Positions 10,853 to 21,247 are shown, numbered from the stretch's first letter. The stretch: DNA of 64,000 bases from Lampropedia puyangensis (GCF_004833285.1 NZ_STFG01000004.1:124001-188000), one strand, 5' to 3'. Numbers and translations are program-made. The notes: generated from the sequence alone by a model not told the origin.

Positions 10853-11368
10853 TCAACGCTTGCTGGCGTTGAGGGCTTTGATGACTTTGTCAGTGATGTC
10901 GTAGTCTGGATTGATCCAGACCGCCTCTTGCAAGATCACATCATACTTTTCACTCTCGGCGACTTGCTGCACCACAGCATTGGCGCGCTCAAGCACTTGA
11001 GAAAGTTCTTCTGTTTTTCGTGCTGCCAAATCTTCCTGGAACTCGCGGCGTTTGCGCTGGAATTCACGGTCTTGGTCCATCAACTGGCGTTGACGTTGTG
11101 TACGCTGCGAGTCTGACAGCGTCGGGGCTTCACGCTCAAAACGCTCAGAAGCCGATTGCAGGCTGTTGCCCATGTCCACCATTTCTTTCTCACGGCGGGC
11201 AAATTCCTGCTCCAAACGCTGTTGGGCCGACTTGGCCATATTCGCATCGCGCAAGATGCGGTCGGTATTTACAAAGCCTGCTTTAAAGCTTTGCGCCTGT
11301 GCAGGCACCCAAGCCAACATGGCAGCAAGGGCGATGGCAGAGGTCACTTTGATGGTTGTCTTTTTCAT
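10853..11368 (-). CDS. skp: Periplasmic chaperone Skp/OmpH
   Basis: Skp is a trimeric periplasmic chaperone that holds unfolded outer-membrane proteins on their way to BamA. The protein starts with a Sec signal peptide ending AQAQS, then FKAGFVNTDRIL, a typical Skp beginning. A long Arg/Glu/Gln-rich helical middle forms the tentacles, and the end reads YDVILQEAVWINPDYDITDKVI. Length, about 171 residues, is normal. ATG 11368 is preferred; a TTG two codons upstream also opens the frame. The gene lies 20 bp after bamA and 157 bp before lpxD. Confidence 0.95.
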   Translation of the reverse strand: MKKTTIKVTSAIALAAMLAWVPAQAQSFKAGFVNTDRILRDANMAKSAQQRLEQEFARREKEMVDMGNSLQSASERFEREAPTLSDSQRTQRQRQLMDQDREFQRKRREFQEDLAARKTEELSQVLERANAVVQQVAESEKYDVILQEAVWINPDYDITDKVIKALNASKR

Positions 11369-11388
11369 AATCAACTCGACTTCACGTC

Positions 11389-13695
11389 TTAAAACGATGT
11401 TCCGATCTGGAACTGTATCTCTTCAATTCTATCCCCGGCCTTTTTCTTGATGGGCTTGGCATAAGCAATGCGCAACGGGCCTACCGGAGAAATCCAACTC
11501 AAACCCAAACCTGTTGATGCCCTCAAATCAGAAGCACGAACCTTCTCGTTTTCACCAAACACGTTCCCTGCATCAACAAAGGCGAAAACCCGCAGTGTAC
11601 GATCATTGCCTGCTCCTGGGAATGGAGTGATGAACTCCACATTCATATTCACCTTTTTACTACCACCCAAGGACGAGCCGATCAAGTCGCGTGGACCCAG
11701 TGTGCCCTGCTCAAACCCGCGTACAGAACCCAAACCACCGGAATAGAAATTTTTGAACACCGGGAATGGCTGCCCACTAAACCCTTTGCCCCAGCCTAAC
11801 TCACCATTAAGCGCCAAGGTGTAGCGGTTCGTCAGCGCGACGAACTGCTGGTACTGGTAGTTGGCCTTCAAATAGCGCGTATCGCCTGCGAAGGCCCACT
11901 CGCTGTTAAAGCGCTGGTAACGGCCTTCATTCGGTGCCAAGGCACTGTCACGGCTATCGCGCGACCAACCGATCGTGAATGGGAAGGAGGTGCTGGTATA
12001 GCCAAAACGATCCGCGTAGTACAGGTATGCGGCAGGAATAGCAGTACCGGTTTTGATACGGTTACGCTCAGCCCCCAGGCCAAAGAACACCGTGTCCACT
12101 TCACTGAATGGCACCCCAAAACGGATCGAGGTTCCGTAGGTCACCAAAGAGTAGTTGCCCCCCATGCGGTCATATGGCTTGTCCGTGCGGTAGTAGGCAT
12201 CAAGTGTGCGCGACACACCTGACTGTGTGAAATAGGGATCGGTGGTGCTGAACACCAAAGTACGGTTGTACTTGCTGGTATTCAAATCTACGCCCAAGTA
12301 GTGGCCCGATCCCATGAAGTTCTCTTGCTTCAAGCCAAAGGAAAAGGACAACTTGTCTGCACTGGAAAAACCCGCCCCCAATTGCAATGAGCCAGTGGGT
12401 TTTTCGACCACATTCATTTGCAAGTCCACCTGATCTGGCGAGCCTGGCACCTCTTGGGTTTCCACATCCGCTTCGGTGAAATAGCCCAAGCGATCAACGC
12501 GATCGCGAGAGAGTCGGATCTTTTCACCGTCGTACCAGGAAGCCTCAAACTGGCGCATTTCACGGCGAATCACTTCATCGCGTGTTTTGGTGTTACCGGC
12601 CACATTGATACGACGCACATACACGCGTGACTGTGGTGTGGAGCGCAAAACCACTTCAACAGTGTTGTTGTCACGGTCAACTTCTGGAACAGCCTCTACA
12701 CGCGCAAAGGCATACCCATAGTTACCGAAGTGTTCAGAAAACGCTTGGCGGGTGTTGGTGACTTCTTCTTCGTTATAAGGCTGGCCCGCACGAATTTGCA
12801 CCAACGACTTGAATTCATCATCACGGTCCAAGTAATTGCCTTCCAAGCGCACACCTGAAACACCAAAACGCTCGCCTTCGTGAACGTTGATAGTGATCGA
12901 GATGTTTTGCTTGTCGGGTGAAATGGCAACTTGTGTCGAATCAATCCGGAAATCCAGATATCCACGCTGCAGATAGTAAGAACGCACCGACTCCAAATCG
13001 GCGTTCAGTTTAGCGCGTGAGTAGCGGTTGGACTTGGTGTACCAACTCAACCATCCCCCCGTGTCTTGGTCCATCAAGCCGCGCAAGGCAGATTCACTGA
13101 ACGCTTGGTTGCCTGTGAAACGAATATCACCAATTTTGGCCACACTGCCTTCGGTGACCGTAAAGACCAAATTCACGCGGTTACGATCCACCGGCGTCAC
13201 CGTAGTCACCACTTGCGAGCCATAGTAACTGCGCGAGAGATATTGACGCACCAGCTCTTGCTCCGCACGGTCAGCCAGTGACTTGTCAAAGGGGCGCCCC
13301 TCAGCCAAACCGATATCACGCATGGCGCTGGTCAAGGCGTCTTTGTCAAACTCACGCGCACCTGAAAATTCCACATTGCCGATCACGGGACGCTCTTGCA
13401 CCACCACAACCAACACATTGCCATCGGCCTCAATACGCACATCATTGAATAAACCCAGCGCAAACAAAGCACGAATCGAATCTGAGGCCTTGCCATCGTT
13501 ATATTGGTCGCCAACGCGAATTGGCAGTGATGCAAAGATGGTTCCTGGCTCCACCCGTTGCAAGCCCTCCACGCGAATATCGCGCACCGTAAAGGGCTCA
13601 ATGGCCCACAATGTCATGCTGGTAGCACAAGTGGCCACTGCCACCACGGCACGTGCGCAAAAACGTTTTAGCAAATCATTCATGGAATCAATCAC
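11389..13695 (-). CDS. bamA: Outer membrane protein assembly factor BamA
   Basis: BamA is the central subunit of the outer-membrane beta-barrel insertase. A signal peptide ends near TLWA, and the mature protein begins IEPFTVRDIRVEGLQRVEPG. Five POTRA domains follow, then a 16-strand barrel ending in FQIGTSF with the expected terminal Phe. The 768-residue length is normal. GTG 13695 has AAGG 5 bases upstream and is my choice; ATG 13683, four codons later, is the alternative and gives the same mature protein. It lies between rseP and skp, so the assembly machine, its chaperone and lipid A enzymes share one neighbourhood. Confidence 0.97.
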   Translation of the reverse strand: MIDSMNDLLKRFCARAVVAVATCATSMTLWAIEPFTVRDIRVEGLQRVEPGTIFASLPIRVGDQYNDGKASDSIRALFALGLFNDVRIEADGNVLVVVVQERPVIGNVEFSGAREFDKDALTSAMRDIGLAEGRPFDKSLADRAEQELVRQYLSRSYYGSQVVTTVTPVDRNRVNLVFTVTEGSVAKIGDIRFTGNQAFSESALRGLMDQDTGGWLSWYTKSNRYSRAKLNADLESVRSYYLQRGYLDFRIDSTQVAISPDKQNISITINVHEGERFGVSGVRLEGNYLDRDDEFKSLVQIRAGQPYNEEEVTNTRQAFSEHFGNYGYAFARVEAVPEVDRDNNTVEVVLRSTPQSRVYVRRINVAGNTKTRDEVIRREMRQFEASWYDGEKIRLSRDRVDRLGYFTEADVETQEVPGSPDQVDLQMNVVEKPTGSLQLGAGFSSADKLSFSFGLKQENFMGSGHYLGVDLNTSKYNRTLVFSTTDPYFTQSGVSRTLDAYYRTDKPYDRMGGNYSLVTYGTSIRFGVPFSEVDTVFFGLGAERNRIKTGTAIPAAYLYYADRFGYTSTSFPFTIGWSRDSRDSALAPNEGRYQRFNSEWAFAGDTRYLKANYQYQQFVALTNRYTLALNGELGWGKGFSGQPFPVFKNFYSGGLGSVRGFEQGTLGPRDLIGSSLGGSKKVNMNVEFITPFPGAGNDRTLRVFAFVDAGNVFGENEKVRASDLRASTGLGLSWISPVGPLRIAYAKPIKKKAGDRIEEIQFQIGTSF

Positions 13696-13751
13696 TCACA
13701 CCTTGGTTGGTTTGCAACACACAAGCGTCAAATCGGTTAATTTTCACGCGC

Positions 13752-15116
13752 TTAGGACAACAAGCGGGTGAAATCGTTCACCAAAGCCAATGCCATCAGC
13801 ATCAACAGCGCCGCAATCCCTAAGGTTTGCAAGCGCTGCATCCACACAGGCGAAACAGGACGACCTGTCACGGCCTCCCAAAGATAATACATCAGGTGCC
13901 CACCATCGAGCACCGGTAAAGGCAGTAAATTCAAAACACCCAGACTGAGGCTGACAACTGCCAGGAAGTTCAAAAACTCCACCATGCCCATGCTAGCGGA
14001 CTGCCCAGCATATTGAGCAATAGAAACCGGACCACTGAGATTTTTTAACGATGCCTCGCCCACCAGCATGCGACCAAGCATTTTGAGGGTTAACGCGGCC
14101 ATATCCCACGTACGTTTGGCGCCCTGAACCAAGCCATCCCACAAACCATAACGCACCAGCGCAGTCTCATAGCGGTTGCTACTGCCCAAACGGGCACCAA
14201 TCTCGCCACGCATGCGCCCATCTACCTCTCGCAAGCGAGGCAGCACGTGCAATTGCACAATCTGCTCATCACGCAGCACACTCCACTGTTGCGCCGCATC
14301 CGTTGTTTTGGCTCCTTGAATCAGGGCCATCAACTGTGTCACATCGTGCACCGGAACGCCATTGACGACTTCGACCACATCACCAGCGCGCAAACCTGCT
14401 GCTTCAGCCGCGCCACCAGATAAAACGTCGGCCACCAGCGGTGCTGCCATGGGCGCCAGCACACCGATCTGGCGCCGAGTGGCATCATCCCAATCTTTGA
14501 TCTGCAATTGTGCAAGCGGCAGCGTCAGGGTGACCTGTGCGCCCTCCTTGCGCTGCACAAGCAGCTGCAAATCTTGGTGCTCCAATGCGGCACGGCTAAG
14601 CACCCAGTTGAGCACATCAAACGACGGTATGTCTTCCCAATCGGTAGACTGGCCGACACGCGCTTTCAGCACATGGTCACCTTGCTGCATGTCCGCTTGC
14701 ACAGCCATGGACCCAGACTCGGGTGTGGCCATAATCGGCAATGGCGCCTGCATACCCCACCAATTCACCGCAGCAAAAAACAAAACAGCCAATACCAAGT
14801 TGGCCACAGGGCCAGCCAAAACAACGGCCACACGTTTACGTAACGGTTGGCGGTTAAATGCCTTGTGCTCCTGACCCACAGGCACTGGGCCTTCGCGCTC
14901 ATCGAGCATCTGCACATAGCCGCCTAAAGGCAGTGCGGCAATGACAAACTCTGTTTCATTGCCCGGCCTGCGCCAACGCAGTAAGGGCTTGCCCATACCA
15001 ACAGAAAAGCGCAACACCTGAATACCACACGCTTTGGCCATGCGGTAGTGCCCCCATTCATGCACCGTCACCAAAATACCGATGGTGACAATGAAGGCCA
15101 ACACTGTCATCAGCAT
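13752..15116 (-). CDS. rseP: Site-2 intramembrane metalloprotease RseP
   Basis: RseP is an inner-membrane zinc protease that makes the second cut in the anti-sigma factor RseA, releasing sigma-E. The zinc motif HEWGH lies in the first membrane helix and the third ligand in LPVLDGGH near the C-terminus. PDZ-type domains occupy the periplasmic middle (recognisable at AAGLRAGDVVEVVNGVPV). The start at ATG 15116 overlaps the dxr stop by seven bases; an ATG two codons later is also possible. Its likely substrate RseA is encoded at 38.8-39.6 kb of this window. Confidence 0.96.
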   Translation of the reverse strand: MLMTVLAFIVTIGILVTVHEWGHYRMAKACGIQVLRFSVGMGKPLLRWRRPGNETEFVIAALPLGGYVQMLDEREGPVPVGQEHKAFNRQPLRKRVAVVLAGPVANLVLAVLFFAAVNWWGMQAPLPIMATPESGSMAVQADMQQGDHVLKARVGQSTDWEDIPSFDVLNWVLSRAALEHQDLQLLVQRKEGAQVTLTLPLAQLQIKDWDDATRRQIGVLAPMAAPLVADVLSGGAAEAAGLRAGDVVEVVNGVPVHDVTQLMALIQGAKTTDAAQQWSVLRDEQIVQLHVLPRLREVDGRMRGEIGARLGSSNRYETALVRYGLWDGLVQGAKRTWDMAALTLKMLGRMLVGEASLKNLSGPVSIAQYAGQSASMGMVEFLNFLAVVSLSLGVLNLLPLPVLDGGHLMYYLWEAVTGRPVSPVWMQRLQTLGIAALLMLMALALVNDFTRLLS

Positions 15117-16309
15117 GCACTCACCCGCGTCACATAAGCATGCGCAGCTTGCCGGGCTTGCTGATCCAAAGCCAGTAATGCCTCAAGCGAATCGATCGCT
15201 TCTGGCACACATTGCTCAAGCACATGCGCATTCAAAGCGTAAATTTGATCGAACCGCAAACGCTCCTGCAAGAAGGCCTCCACAGCCACTTCATTGGCGC
15301 CATTCAAAATGGCGGTGCTGCCCGGCGCGCCTTGCAACGCTTGCCACGCCAACGTCATGCAGGGAAAGCGCTGTTTATGAGCAGCATCTCCAAAAGACTC
15401 AAACGTCAAAGCAGACAGCGCCATGAAGTCCAAGCGCTGGGCGCCTGACTCTATCCGCTGCGGCCAAGACAGGCCATAGGCAATCGGCACCCGCATATCA
15501 GGCGTGCCCAATTGCGCGACGATTGAACTGTCACGGTATTGCACCATGGAGTGAATCACACTCTGCGGATGAATCACCACATCCAGTTGTTCAGGCGGCA
15601 TATCAAACAGATAACGCGCCTCAATGACCTCCAAGGCTTTGTTCATCATGGTGGCTGAATCGACTGAAATTTTGCGCCCCATGCTCCAGTTGGGGTGCGC
15701 ACATGCCTGTGCAGGGGTCACTTGTGCCAACGTTGCAGGATCTCTCTGACGAAAAGGTCCGCCAGAAGCCGTAAGAATGATTTTTTCTACCCGCGCAGAC
15801 CACGTTGCGGCATCTTCAGGCAAAGACTGAAAAACTGCTGAATGCTCACTGTCAATGGGCAGCAGCACTGCGCCATGCGCTTTAACCTGCTGCATGAACC
15901 ACGCCCCACCAACAACCAAGGCCTCTTTATTGGCCAGTAACAACCGCTTGCCCGCCTGCGCGGCAGCCAGTGCGGGCGCCAAGCCAGCGACCCCCACAAT
16001 CGCCGCCATCACGGCATCAACACTGGTATGCGCAGCCAATTGGGCAATGGCCTCAGCACCAGCAAGAACCTCGGTTTGCACCCCTTGTGCTTGCAATTGC
16101 TCACGCAGCAATGCGGCACTCGCCACATCTGCCATGGCCGCGAACGCTGGGCGATGCTGCACACACTGCTGCGCCATTAACGCCACATTGCGCCCTGCCG
16201 TCAATGCAAAGACCTCGTAGGCATCCAAGTGCCTGGCCAACACATCCAGTGTGTTGACTCCAATGGAACCGGTTGAGCCCAAAACCGCTATGCGTTGCTT
16301 GTTTGTCAT
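15110..16309 (-). CDS. dxr: 1-deoxy-D-xylulose 5-phosphate reductoisomerase
   Basis: Dxr (IspC) converts 1-deoxyxylulose 5-phosphate to methylerythritol 4-phosphate with NADPH, the committed step of the non-mevalonate isoprenoid pathway. The N-terminal nucleotide-binding motif GSTGSIGVNTLDVLARH and the metal and substrate region (LPIDSEHSAVFQ, ILTASGGPF) are intact. Length is 399 residues. The stop overlaps the rseP start, and the start overlaps the cdsA stop by four bases (ATGA), so translation is probably coupled. Together with ispH at 23.4 kb and uppS nearby it feeds undecaprenyl carrier synthesis. Confidence 0.97.
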   Translation of the reverse strand: MTNKQRIAVLGSTGSIGVNTLDVLARHLDAYEVFALTAGRNVALMAQQCVQHRPAFAAMADVASAALLREQLQAQGVQTEVLAGAEAIAQLAAHTSVDAVMAAIVGVAGLAPALAAAQAGKRLLLANKEALVVGGAWFMQQVKAHGAVLLPIDSEHSAVFQSLPEDAATWSARVEKIILTASGGPFRQRDPATLAQVTPAQACAHPNWSMGRKISVDSATMMNKALEVIEARYLFDMPPEQLDVVIHPQSVIHSMVQYRDSSIVAQLGTPDMRVPIAYGLSWPQRIESGAQRLDFMALSALTFESFGDAAHKQRFPCMTLAWQALQGAPGSTAILNGANEVAVEAFLQERLRFDQIYALNAHVLEQCVPEAIDSLEALLALDQQARQAAHAYVTRVSAC

Positions 16310-17172
16310 GCTGCCCTCGCCACCAGCGCCAACACCAGCATCCCCATCGGCATCACTGGCAGCAATCCATCAATACGGTCCAACACGCCACCGTGACCCG
16401 GCAGGATTGCACTGCTGTCCTTCACGCCTGCGGCGCGTTTGACCAGAGACTCCAACAAATCGCCCAGCACACTCATGCCTACTAGCGCAATGCACACCAC
16501 CACCAGCATGGACACCCCCTGCTGACGCACCACGCCATAAAAACTGCGCCCCCAGTCCTGCGCCAACGATTGATCAAGCCACAACCAGAGTGAGGCCAAC
16601 AACAGCACCCCAACAATGCCGCCTATGACGCCTTCCCAACTTTTGCCTGGACTCACGGTGGGGGCCAATTTGCGTGAAAACAGCTTCATTCCAAAAGCCT
16701 TACCCGCAAAATAAGCACCAACATCGGCCATCCACACCAACGCCATCAGGGACAAGAGGTAGTTGATACCCAATTCAAACGCTCGCAGCAACGCGACCCA
16801 TGCCACGGCAAACACAGCAAGCCCTGCGATCAAGCGCAAACCGCGTGGCAAAGCATTCCACCCCGCAAGTCCACCGCGCAAAACCAATACAGCGCCCACT
16901 AGCCATGCCATACAAAACACCAGCCAGAACAAGCTAGGCTTGGTCACTTCCGGCACGCCATTGAGCGCGGCCATAGCACAAGCCACGCCAAATACCACAC
17001 CAATGGCAGCTGCCGGAGTCCCAGAAAAGCCATTCAGGCGAGCCCATTCCCATGCAGCCACACTCAGCGCCACAGTCACCAAAGAGGTCAAAGGCCAATC
17101 CCATGGCGCAAACAAACACGCCAGAACAACGACCAACAAAACAATGGCCGTAATCACACGTTGTTTGAGCAT
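16306..17172 (-). CDS. cdsA: Phosphatidate cytidylyltransferase
   Basis: CdsA makes CDP-diacylglycerol from phosphatidate and CTP, the branch point to all phospholipids. The 288-residue protein is almost entirely membrane helices and carries the family signature near the C-terminus (DSSAILPGHGGVLDRIDGLL). Another conserved region is LAPTVSPGKSWEGVIGG. The ATG at 17172 follows uppS after 24 bp, and the stop overlaps dxr. It links the PlsX-dependent acyl supply elsewhere in the window to phospholipid synthesis. Confidence 0.96.
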   Translation of the reverse strand: MLKQRVITAIVLLVVVLACLFAPWDWPLTSLVTVALSVAAWEWARLNGFSGTPAAAIGVVFGVACAMAALNGVPEVTKPSLFWLVFCMAWLVGAVLVLRGGLAGWNALPRGLRLIAGLAVFAVAWVALLRAFELGINYLLSLMALVWMADVGAYFAGKAFGMKLFSRKLAPTVSPGKSWEGVIGGIVGVLLLASLWLWLDQSLAQDWGRSFYGVVRQQGVSMLVVVCIALVGMSVLGDLLESLVKRAAGVKDSSAILPGHGGVLDRIDGLLPVMPMGMLVLALVARAA

Positions 17173-17196
17173 GAAACTCTCCTTCTGCCGCTGCGC

Positions 17197-17946
17197 TCAG
17201 TGCTTCGCGCTGCTATGTTTATTGGATTTTGCTTGCACGATTTGCTCGCCCGTTTTGCCAAAACGCCGCTGACGCTGCTGGAAATCAGCAATGGCGGCAT
17301 CCAGCTCTTTGGCACCGAAGTCCGGCCACAAAGCTTCGCTGAAATACAACTCAGAATACGCAGCCTGCCACAGTAAAAAATTACTGATCCGCATCTCTCC
17401 GCCTGTGCGAATCAGTAAATCAGGGTCAGGCACATGCGCCAAAGACATCGCCTCAGTCAGCGCTTCTTCGGTGATCGGCAGTTGCTGCGCACACAAGCGT
17501 TCAGCCGCCTGCGCAATGTCCCAACGCCCACCGTAGTTGAAGCAAACATTGAGAATCAATCGCTCATTCCCTGCAGTCTGCGCCTCAGCATCTTCCAAGC
17601 CAGCCCGCACTTTTTCACCCAGCTGACTGCGGTTGCCTACACAATGCAAACGAACGCCATTGGCCTTGAGACTAGTGACTTCTTTGGCTAAAGCGCTAGC
17701 CATCAGCCCCATCAGGCCACTGACCTCGTCTTCCGGGCGTTTCCAGTTTTCAGAAGAAAACGCAAACACCGTGAGCACACGCACGCCTCGCTCGCCACAC
17801 AACGCAACACAGTTACGCAGTGCATCCACACCCTTTTTATGGCCAGCCAAACGTGGCAGCAAGCGCTTTTGCGCCCACCGGCCATTGCCATCCATCACGA
17901 TGGCAATGTGGTGCGGAACGGACTTTAACGATTCAGTCATGGCCAT
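17197..17946 (-). CDS. uppS: Undecaprenyl diphosphate synthase
   Basis: UppS is the cis-prenyltransferase that elongates farnesyl diphosphate to the C55 carrier lipid for peptidoglycan and O-antigen. The first motif HIAIVMDGNGRWA holds the catalytic Asp; FAFSSENWKRP and the C-terminal DLLIRTGGEMRISNFLLWQAAYSE are diagnostic. Three possible starts lie close together (GTG 17949, ATG 17946, ATG 17940); I use ATG 17946, since none has a clear ribosome site. Length is about 249 residues. It follows frr by 54 bp, a common order in beta- and gammaproteobacteria. Confidence 0.97.
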   Translation of the reverse strand: MAMTESLKSVPHHIAIVMDGNGRWAQKRLLPRLAGHKKGVDALRNCVALCGERGVRVLTVFAFSSENWKRPEDEVSGLMGLMASALAKEVTSLKANGVRLHCVGNRSQLGEKVRAGLEDAEAQTAGNERLILNVCFNYGGRWDIAQAAERLCAQQLPITEEALTEAMSLAHVPDPDLLIRTGGEMRISNFLLWQAAYSELYFSEALWPDFGAKELDAAIADFQQRQRRFGKTGEQIVQAKSNKHSSAKH

Positions 17947-18000
17947 CACCCAACGTGTTCAGCTGGGTACAAGTGAGGAGGAACAAGGCGCAATTGACGC

Positions 18001-18561
18001 TCAAACCGCCATCACATCTTTTTCTTTGGACTCGACCAAAGCATCAACCTCAGCGATGAACTTGTCAGTGAGCTTCTGAATATCTGCTTCAGAGCGTTTT
18101 TGCTCGTCTTCAGATACTTCTTTGTCCTTCACCAATTTTTTCACGGCATCATTAGCGTCACGGCGCAGATTGCGCACAGCAATTTTGGCGTTTTCGCCTT
18201 CACTGCGCACCAGCTTGGTCATCTCGCGACGGCGCTCTTCACTCATGGGCGGCATAGGTACGCGAATCAACTCACCCATATTGGCAGGATTGAGCCCCAA
18301 ATCACTTTCGCGAATGGCCTTTTCAATCTTGGCCCCCATATCGCGCTCCCACGGTTGCACGCTCAACGTACGAGAGTCGATCAAGGTCACGTTGGCCACC
18401 TGGCTCAAAGGAACATGCTGACCGTAGTATTCGACCTGAATGGAATCCAGCAGTTGGGGGCTGGCACGGCCTGTGCGGATTTTCGACAGATTATTCTTGA
18501 ACGCAACAATAGATTGCTCCATTTTGGCTTGGGCGTTCTTGCGAATTTCGGCAGTAGACAT
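18001..18561 (-). CDS. frr: Ribosome recycling factor
   Basis: Frr, with EF-G, splits ribosomes from mRNA after termination. The 186-residue protein has the expected three-helix-bundle sequence, including [40 protein letters not shown] and the C-terminal [18 protein letters not shown]. The start at 18561 has GGAGAG just upstream. It lies 17 bp after pyrH in the classic rpsB-tsf-pyrH-frr order. Confidence 0.98.
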   Translation of the reverse strand: MSTAEIRKNAQAKMEQSIVAFKNNLSKIRTGRASPQLLDSIQVEYYGQHVPLSQVANVTLIDSRTLSVQPWERDMGAKIEKAIRESDLGLNPANMGELIRVPMPPMSEERRREMTKLVRSEGENAKIAVRNLRRDANDAVKKLVKDKEVSEDEQKRSEADIQKLTDKFIAEVDALVESKEKDVMAV

Positions 18562-18578
18562 CTTCTCTCTCCAGTCTT

Positions 18579-19307
18579 TTAAGCGTAAACGAGGGTGCCT
18601 TCATCTTCCCCGCGGACGACACGTTGCAGCGCACCCGGTTTGACGATAGAGAACACCTTGATCGGCAGTTTTTGGTCACGGCACAAAGCAAAGGCGGTGG
18701 CGTCCATAATGCCCAGGTTCTTGACCATCGCCTCATCAAAACTGATGCGGCTATAGCGTGTAGCCGTTGGATCTTTCATCGGATCTGCGGTATACACACC
18801 ATCGACTTTAGTGGCCTTGAGCACCATTTGCGCGCCAATTTCAGCACCACGCAAAGCAGCGGCCGTATCGGTCGTAAAAAATGGATTACCCGTGCCAGCA
18901 GCAAACACCACCACCTTACCTTCTTCAAGGTACTGCAATGCCTTGGGCCGCACATAGGGCTCGACCACCTGGTCAATCGAAATAGCTGACATGACCCGCG
19001 CAGGTACATTCTTGCGGCTGATGGCATCGGCTAAGGCCAGGGAATTCATCACAGTCGCCAGCATGCCCATGTAATCAGCAGTTGCGCGATCCATGCCTGC
19101 AGCACCGCCGGCCATACCTCGAAAAATATTGCCACCACCGATCACAATGGCCAACTCCACCCCCATGGCAGAAACCGCAATGATCTCATCGACCATGCGA
19201 TCAATGGTGTCACGATTGATACCAAAGGCATCATCGCCCATCAACGCCTCTCCAGAGAGCTTGAGCAAAATTCGGGTGTAGGCGGGCTTGGCAACAGTCT
19301 CAGTCAT
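18579..19307 (-). CDS. pyrH: Uridylate kinase (UMP kinase)
   Basis: PyrH phosphorylates UMP to UDP in pyrimidine nucleotide synthesis and is the hexameric bacterial type of the amino-acid-kinase fold. Key segments are [24 protein letters not shown] and the ATP-site region [21 protein letters not shown] use ATG 19307 ([13 protein letters not shown]); a GTG three codons earlier is open but lacks support. The length, 242 residues, is normal. It lies 140 bp downstream of tsf, beyond a hairpin at 19394-19432, so tsf and pyrH may be only partly co-transcribed. Confidence 0.97.
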   Translation of the reverse strand: MTETVAKPAYTRILLKLSGEALMGDDAFGINRDTIDRMVDEIIAVSAMGVELAIVIGGGNIFRGMAGGAAGMDRATADYMGMLATVMNSLALADAISRKNVPARVMSAISIDQVVEPYVRPKALQYLEEGKVVVFAAGTGNPFFTTDTAAALRGAEIGAQMVLKATKVDGVYTADPMKDPTATRYSRISFDEAMVKNLGIMDATAFALCRDQKLPIKVFSIVKPGALQRVVRGEDEGTLVYA

Positions 19308-19393
19308 GCTGGGCACTCACAAAAGATATCAACAATTTTCAGTGTGCAGCGGGGCGCCTGGCAGCGCCCCGTTCTATCCTGCAATGCAAGAAA

Positions 19394-19432
19394 CCCGTAT
19401 TGTGCCCCATCGCTTGCGGGCACCAATACGGG
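19394..19432 (-). terminator. Hairpin after tsf
   Basis: Downstream of the tsf stop, on the minus strand, CCCGTATTG near one arm pairs with CAATACGGG in the other, giving a stem of about 14 pairs with one bulge, followed by TTTCTT. This is a plausible terminator or partial terminator between tsf and pyrH. A second GC-rich hairpin (CGGGGCGC/GCGCCCCG) without a U-tract lies nearer pyrH, at about 19350-19371. Confidence 0.55.
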
Positions 19433-19447
19433 CTTCATGGTCAGCAA

Positions 19448-20332
19448 TTAGCCTTTAGCAGCGGCCATTTGCGCGGCCACTTCAGCCGCAAAGTCGTCAA
19501 CTTTCTTCTCAATGCCTTCACCCACCACATACAAAGTGAAACCTTTGATGCTGGTGTTCTTTTCTTTCAGCATTTGGCCAACGCTTTGCTTGTCGTTTTT
19601 CACGAAAGGCTGGTCGAGCAAAGACACTTCTTTGAGGTATTTAGCCACAGAGCCTTCCACCATTTTGGCCACAATGTCAGCAGGCTTGCCAGATTCAGCC
19701 GCCTTACCTTCAGCCACAGAGCGCTCTTTTTCGATCAACTCTGCAGGCACATCAGCAGAAGACAATGCCACTGGCTTCATCGCAGCCACATGCATCGCCA
19801 CATCTTTAGCGGCGGCTTCATCACCGTCAAATTCCACCACAACGCCAATGCGTGTACCGTGTAGATAGTGGGCCAATGCACTGTCTGTGAAACGTGTAAA
19901 GCGGCGCAGAGACATGTTTTCACCGATCTTACCGATCAAGCCTTTGCGCACTTCTTCAACAGTAGGACCAAAACCGTCTTGGCTGTATTCCAACTCGCTC
20001 AATGCAGCGATGTCGGCAGGATTTTTCAGCGCCACCAACTTGGCTGCCGCATTGGCAAACTGCAAGAAGCTGTCGTTCTGGCTCACGAAGTCAGTTTCGC
20101 AATTGACCTCAACCAGCGCGCCTACATTGCCTTCCAAAGCCACAGCGATCACGCCTTCAGCGGTCACACGGGAAGCCGCTTTACCAGCCTTGGTACCCAG
20201 CTTAATACGCAGCAGCTCTTCAGCTTTAGCCATATCACCATCAGCTTCCACCAAGGCTTTTTTCGCTTCCATCATTGGGGCGTCGGTCTTCGCACGAAGT
20301 TCTGCCACCATACTTGCTGTCACTGCAGCCAT
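19448..20332 (-). CDS. tsf: Elongation factor Ts
   Basis: EF-Ts exchanges GDP for GTP on EF-Tu. The N-terminal UBA-like domain ([25 protein letters not shown]) is followed by the conserved core beginning [25 protein letters not shown], including TDFV, which contacts EF-Tu. The length, 294 residues, is usual for betaproteobacteria. ATG 20332 has GGGAG about 9 bases upstream. It is separated from rpsB by a strong hairpin, as in many bacteria where tsf is expressed partly by read-through. Confidence 0.98.
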   Translation of the reverse strand: MAAVTASMVAELRAKTDAPMMEAKKALVEADGDMAKAEELLRIKLGTKAGKAASRVTAEGVIAVALEGNVGALVEVNCETDFVSQNDSFLQFANAAAKLVALKNPADIAALSELEYSQDGFGPTVEEVRKGLIGKIGENMSLRRFTRFTDSALAHYLHGTRIGVVVEFDGDEAAAKDVAMHVAAMKPVALSSADVPAELIEKERSVAEGKAAESGKPADIVAKMVEGSVAKYLKEVSLLDQPFVKNDKQSVGQMLKEKNTSIKGFTLYVVGEGIEKKVDDFAAEVAAQMAAAKG

Positions 20333-20408
20333 ACTAATCTCCCAGTCAAAATTTCAAACAACCCTGTAGCCACTCTGGCCAACACCACTACAAAGCAGGG
20401 CCAGAGAC

Positions 20409-20443
20409 AAAAAAAGGGGCTCTACAACGATGCCCCTTTTTTG
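20409..20443 (-). terminator. Intrinsic terminator or attenuator between rpsB and tsf
   Basis: AAAAAAAGGGGC at 20409-20420 pairs with GCCCCTTTTTT at 20432-20442 around an 11-base loop. The hairpin is nearly symmetrical and could stop transcription on either strand. On the minus strand it lies after the rpsB stop and before tsf, so it probably lowers tsf expression relative to rpsB rather than separating the genes fully. Confidence 0.8.
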
Positions 20444-20494
20444 TAGCGCGCTGGTATTGCACCACAGCGCGGTGAAAAGCCTATTACAGGGACT

Positions 20495-21247
20495 TTATTC
20501 TGCAGCTTCCTGCACTTCTACGAACTCATCGCCTTCTTCACCGGCAGCCAGTTTGGCCACTTCTTGAACGGCGTTATTGCGGCCATCGATAACAGCATCA
20601 GCAATGCCACGGGCATACAAAGCCACGGCTTTGGCCGAGTCATCGTTACCTGGGATCACATAGTCAATACCTTCTGGGTTGTGATTGGTATCAACCACGC
20701 CAACCAAAGGAATGCCCAGCTTGTGCGCTTCGGAGATCGCGATTTTGTGGTAGCCCACATCAATCACGAAAATCGCGTCTGGCAGCGATGTCATGTCTTG
20801 GATACCACCGATGTCACGCTCGAGTTTTTCGATTTCACGAGTGAACATCAACTGTTCTTTTTTGCTCATGGCTTCCAGACCAGCTTCTTGCTGGGCTTTC
20901 ATGTCCTTGAGGCGCTTGATGGAGGTCTTGACTGTTTTGAAGTTAGTCAACATGCCACCCAACCAACGCTGGTCGACGTAAGGCATACCTGCGCGCTGGG
21001 CTTCTTGAGCCACAAACTCACGCGATTGACGCTTCGTACCCACAAACAACACAGTGCCACGATTAGCAGCCAATTGACGCACGAATTTTTGCGCCTCTTG
21101 GAACTTGGGCAGCGTGGACTCCAAGTTAATGATGTGGATTTTGTTGCGATGGCCAAAAATGTACGGGGCCATCTTAGGATTCCAGAAACGGGTTTGATGA
21201 CCGAAGTGGACGCCCGCTTCCAGCATTTCACGCATAGTGATAGACAT
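20495..21247 (-). CDS. rpsB: 30S ribosomal protein S2
   Basis: S2 is a late-assembling protein of the small ribosomal subunit. The sequence starts [25 protein letters not shown], a textbook S2 beginning, with a coiled-coil insert around [17 protein letters not shown] and the acidic tail [17 protein letters not shown] 21247 is chosen over a TTG two codons earlier; GGAG lies about 10 bases upstream. The leader is about 160 nt, long enough for the S2 autoregulatory site known in other proteobacteria, although I cannot identify that structure with certainty here. Confidence 0.98.
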   Translation of the reverse strand: MSITMREMLEAGVHFGHQTRFWNPKMAPYIFGHRNKIHIINLESTLPKFQEAQKFVRQLAANRGTVLFVGTKRQSREFVAQEAQRAGMPYVDQRWLGGMLTNFKTVKTSIKRLKDMKAQQEAGLEAMSKKEQLMFTREIEKLERDIGGIQDMTSLPDAIFVIDVGYHKIAISEAHKLGIPLVGVVDTNHNPEGIDYVIPGNDDSAKAVALYARGIADAVIDGRNNAVQEVAKLAAGEEGDEFVEVQEAAE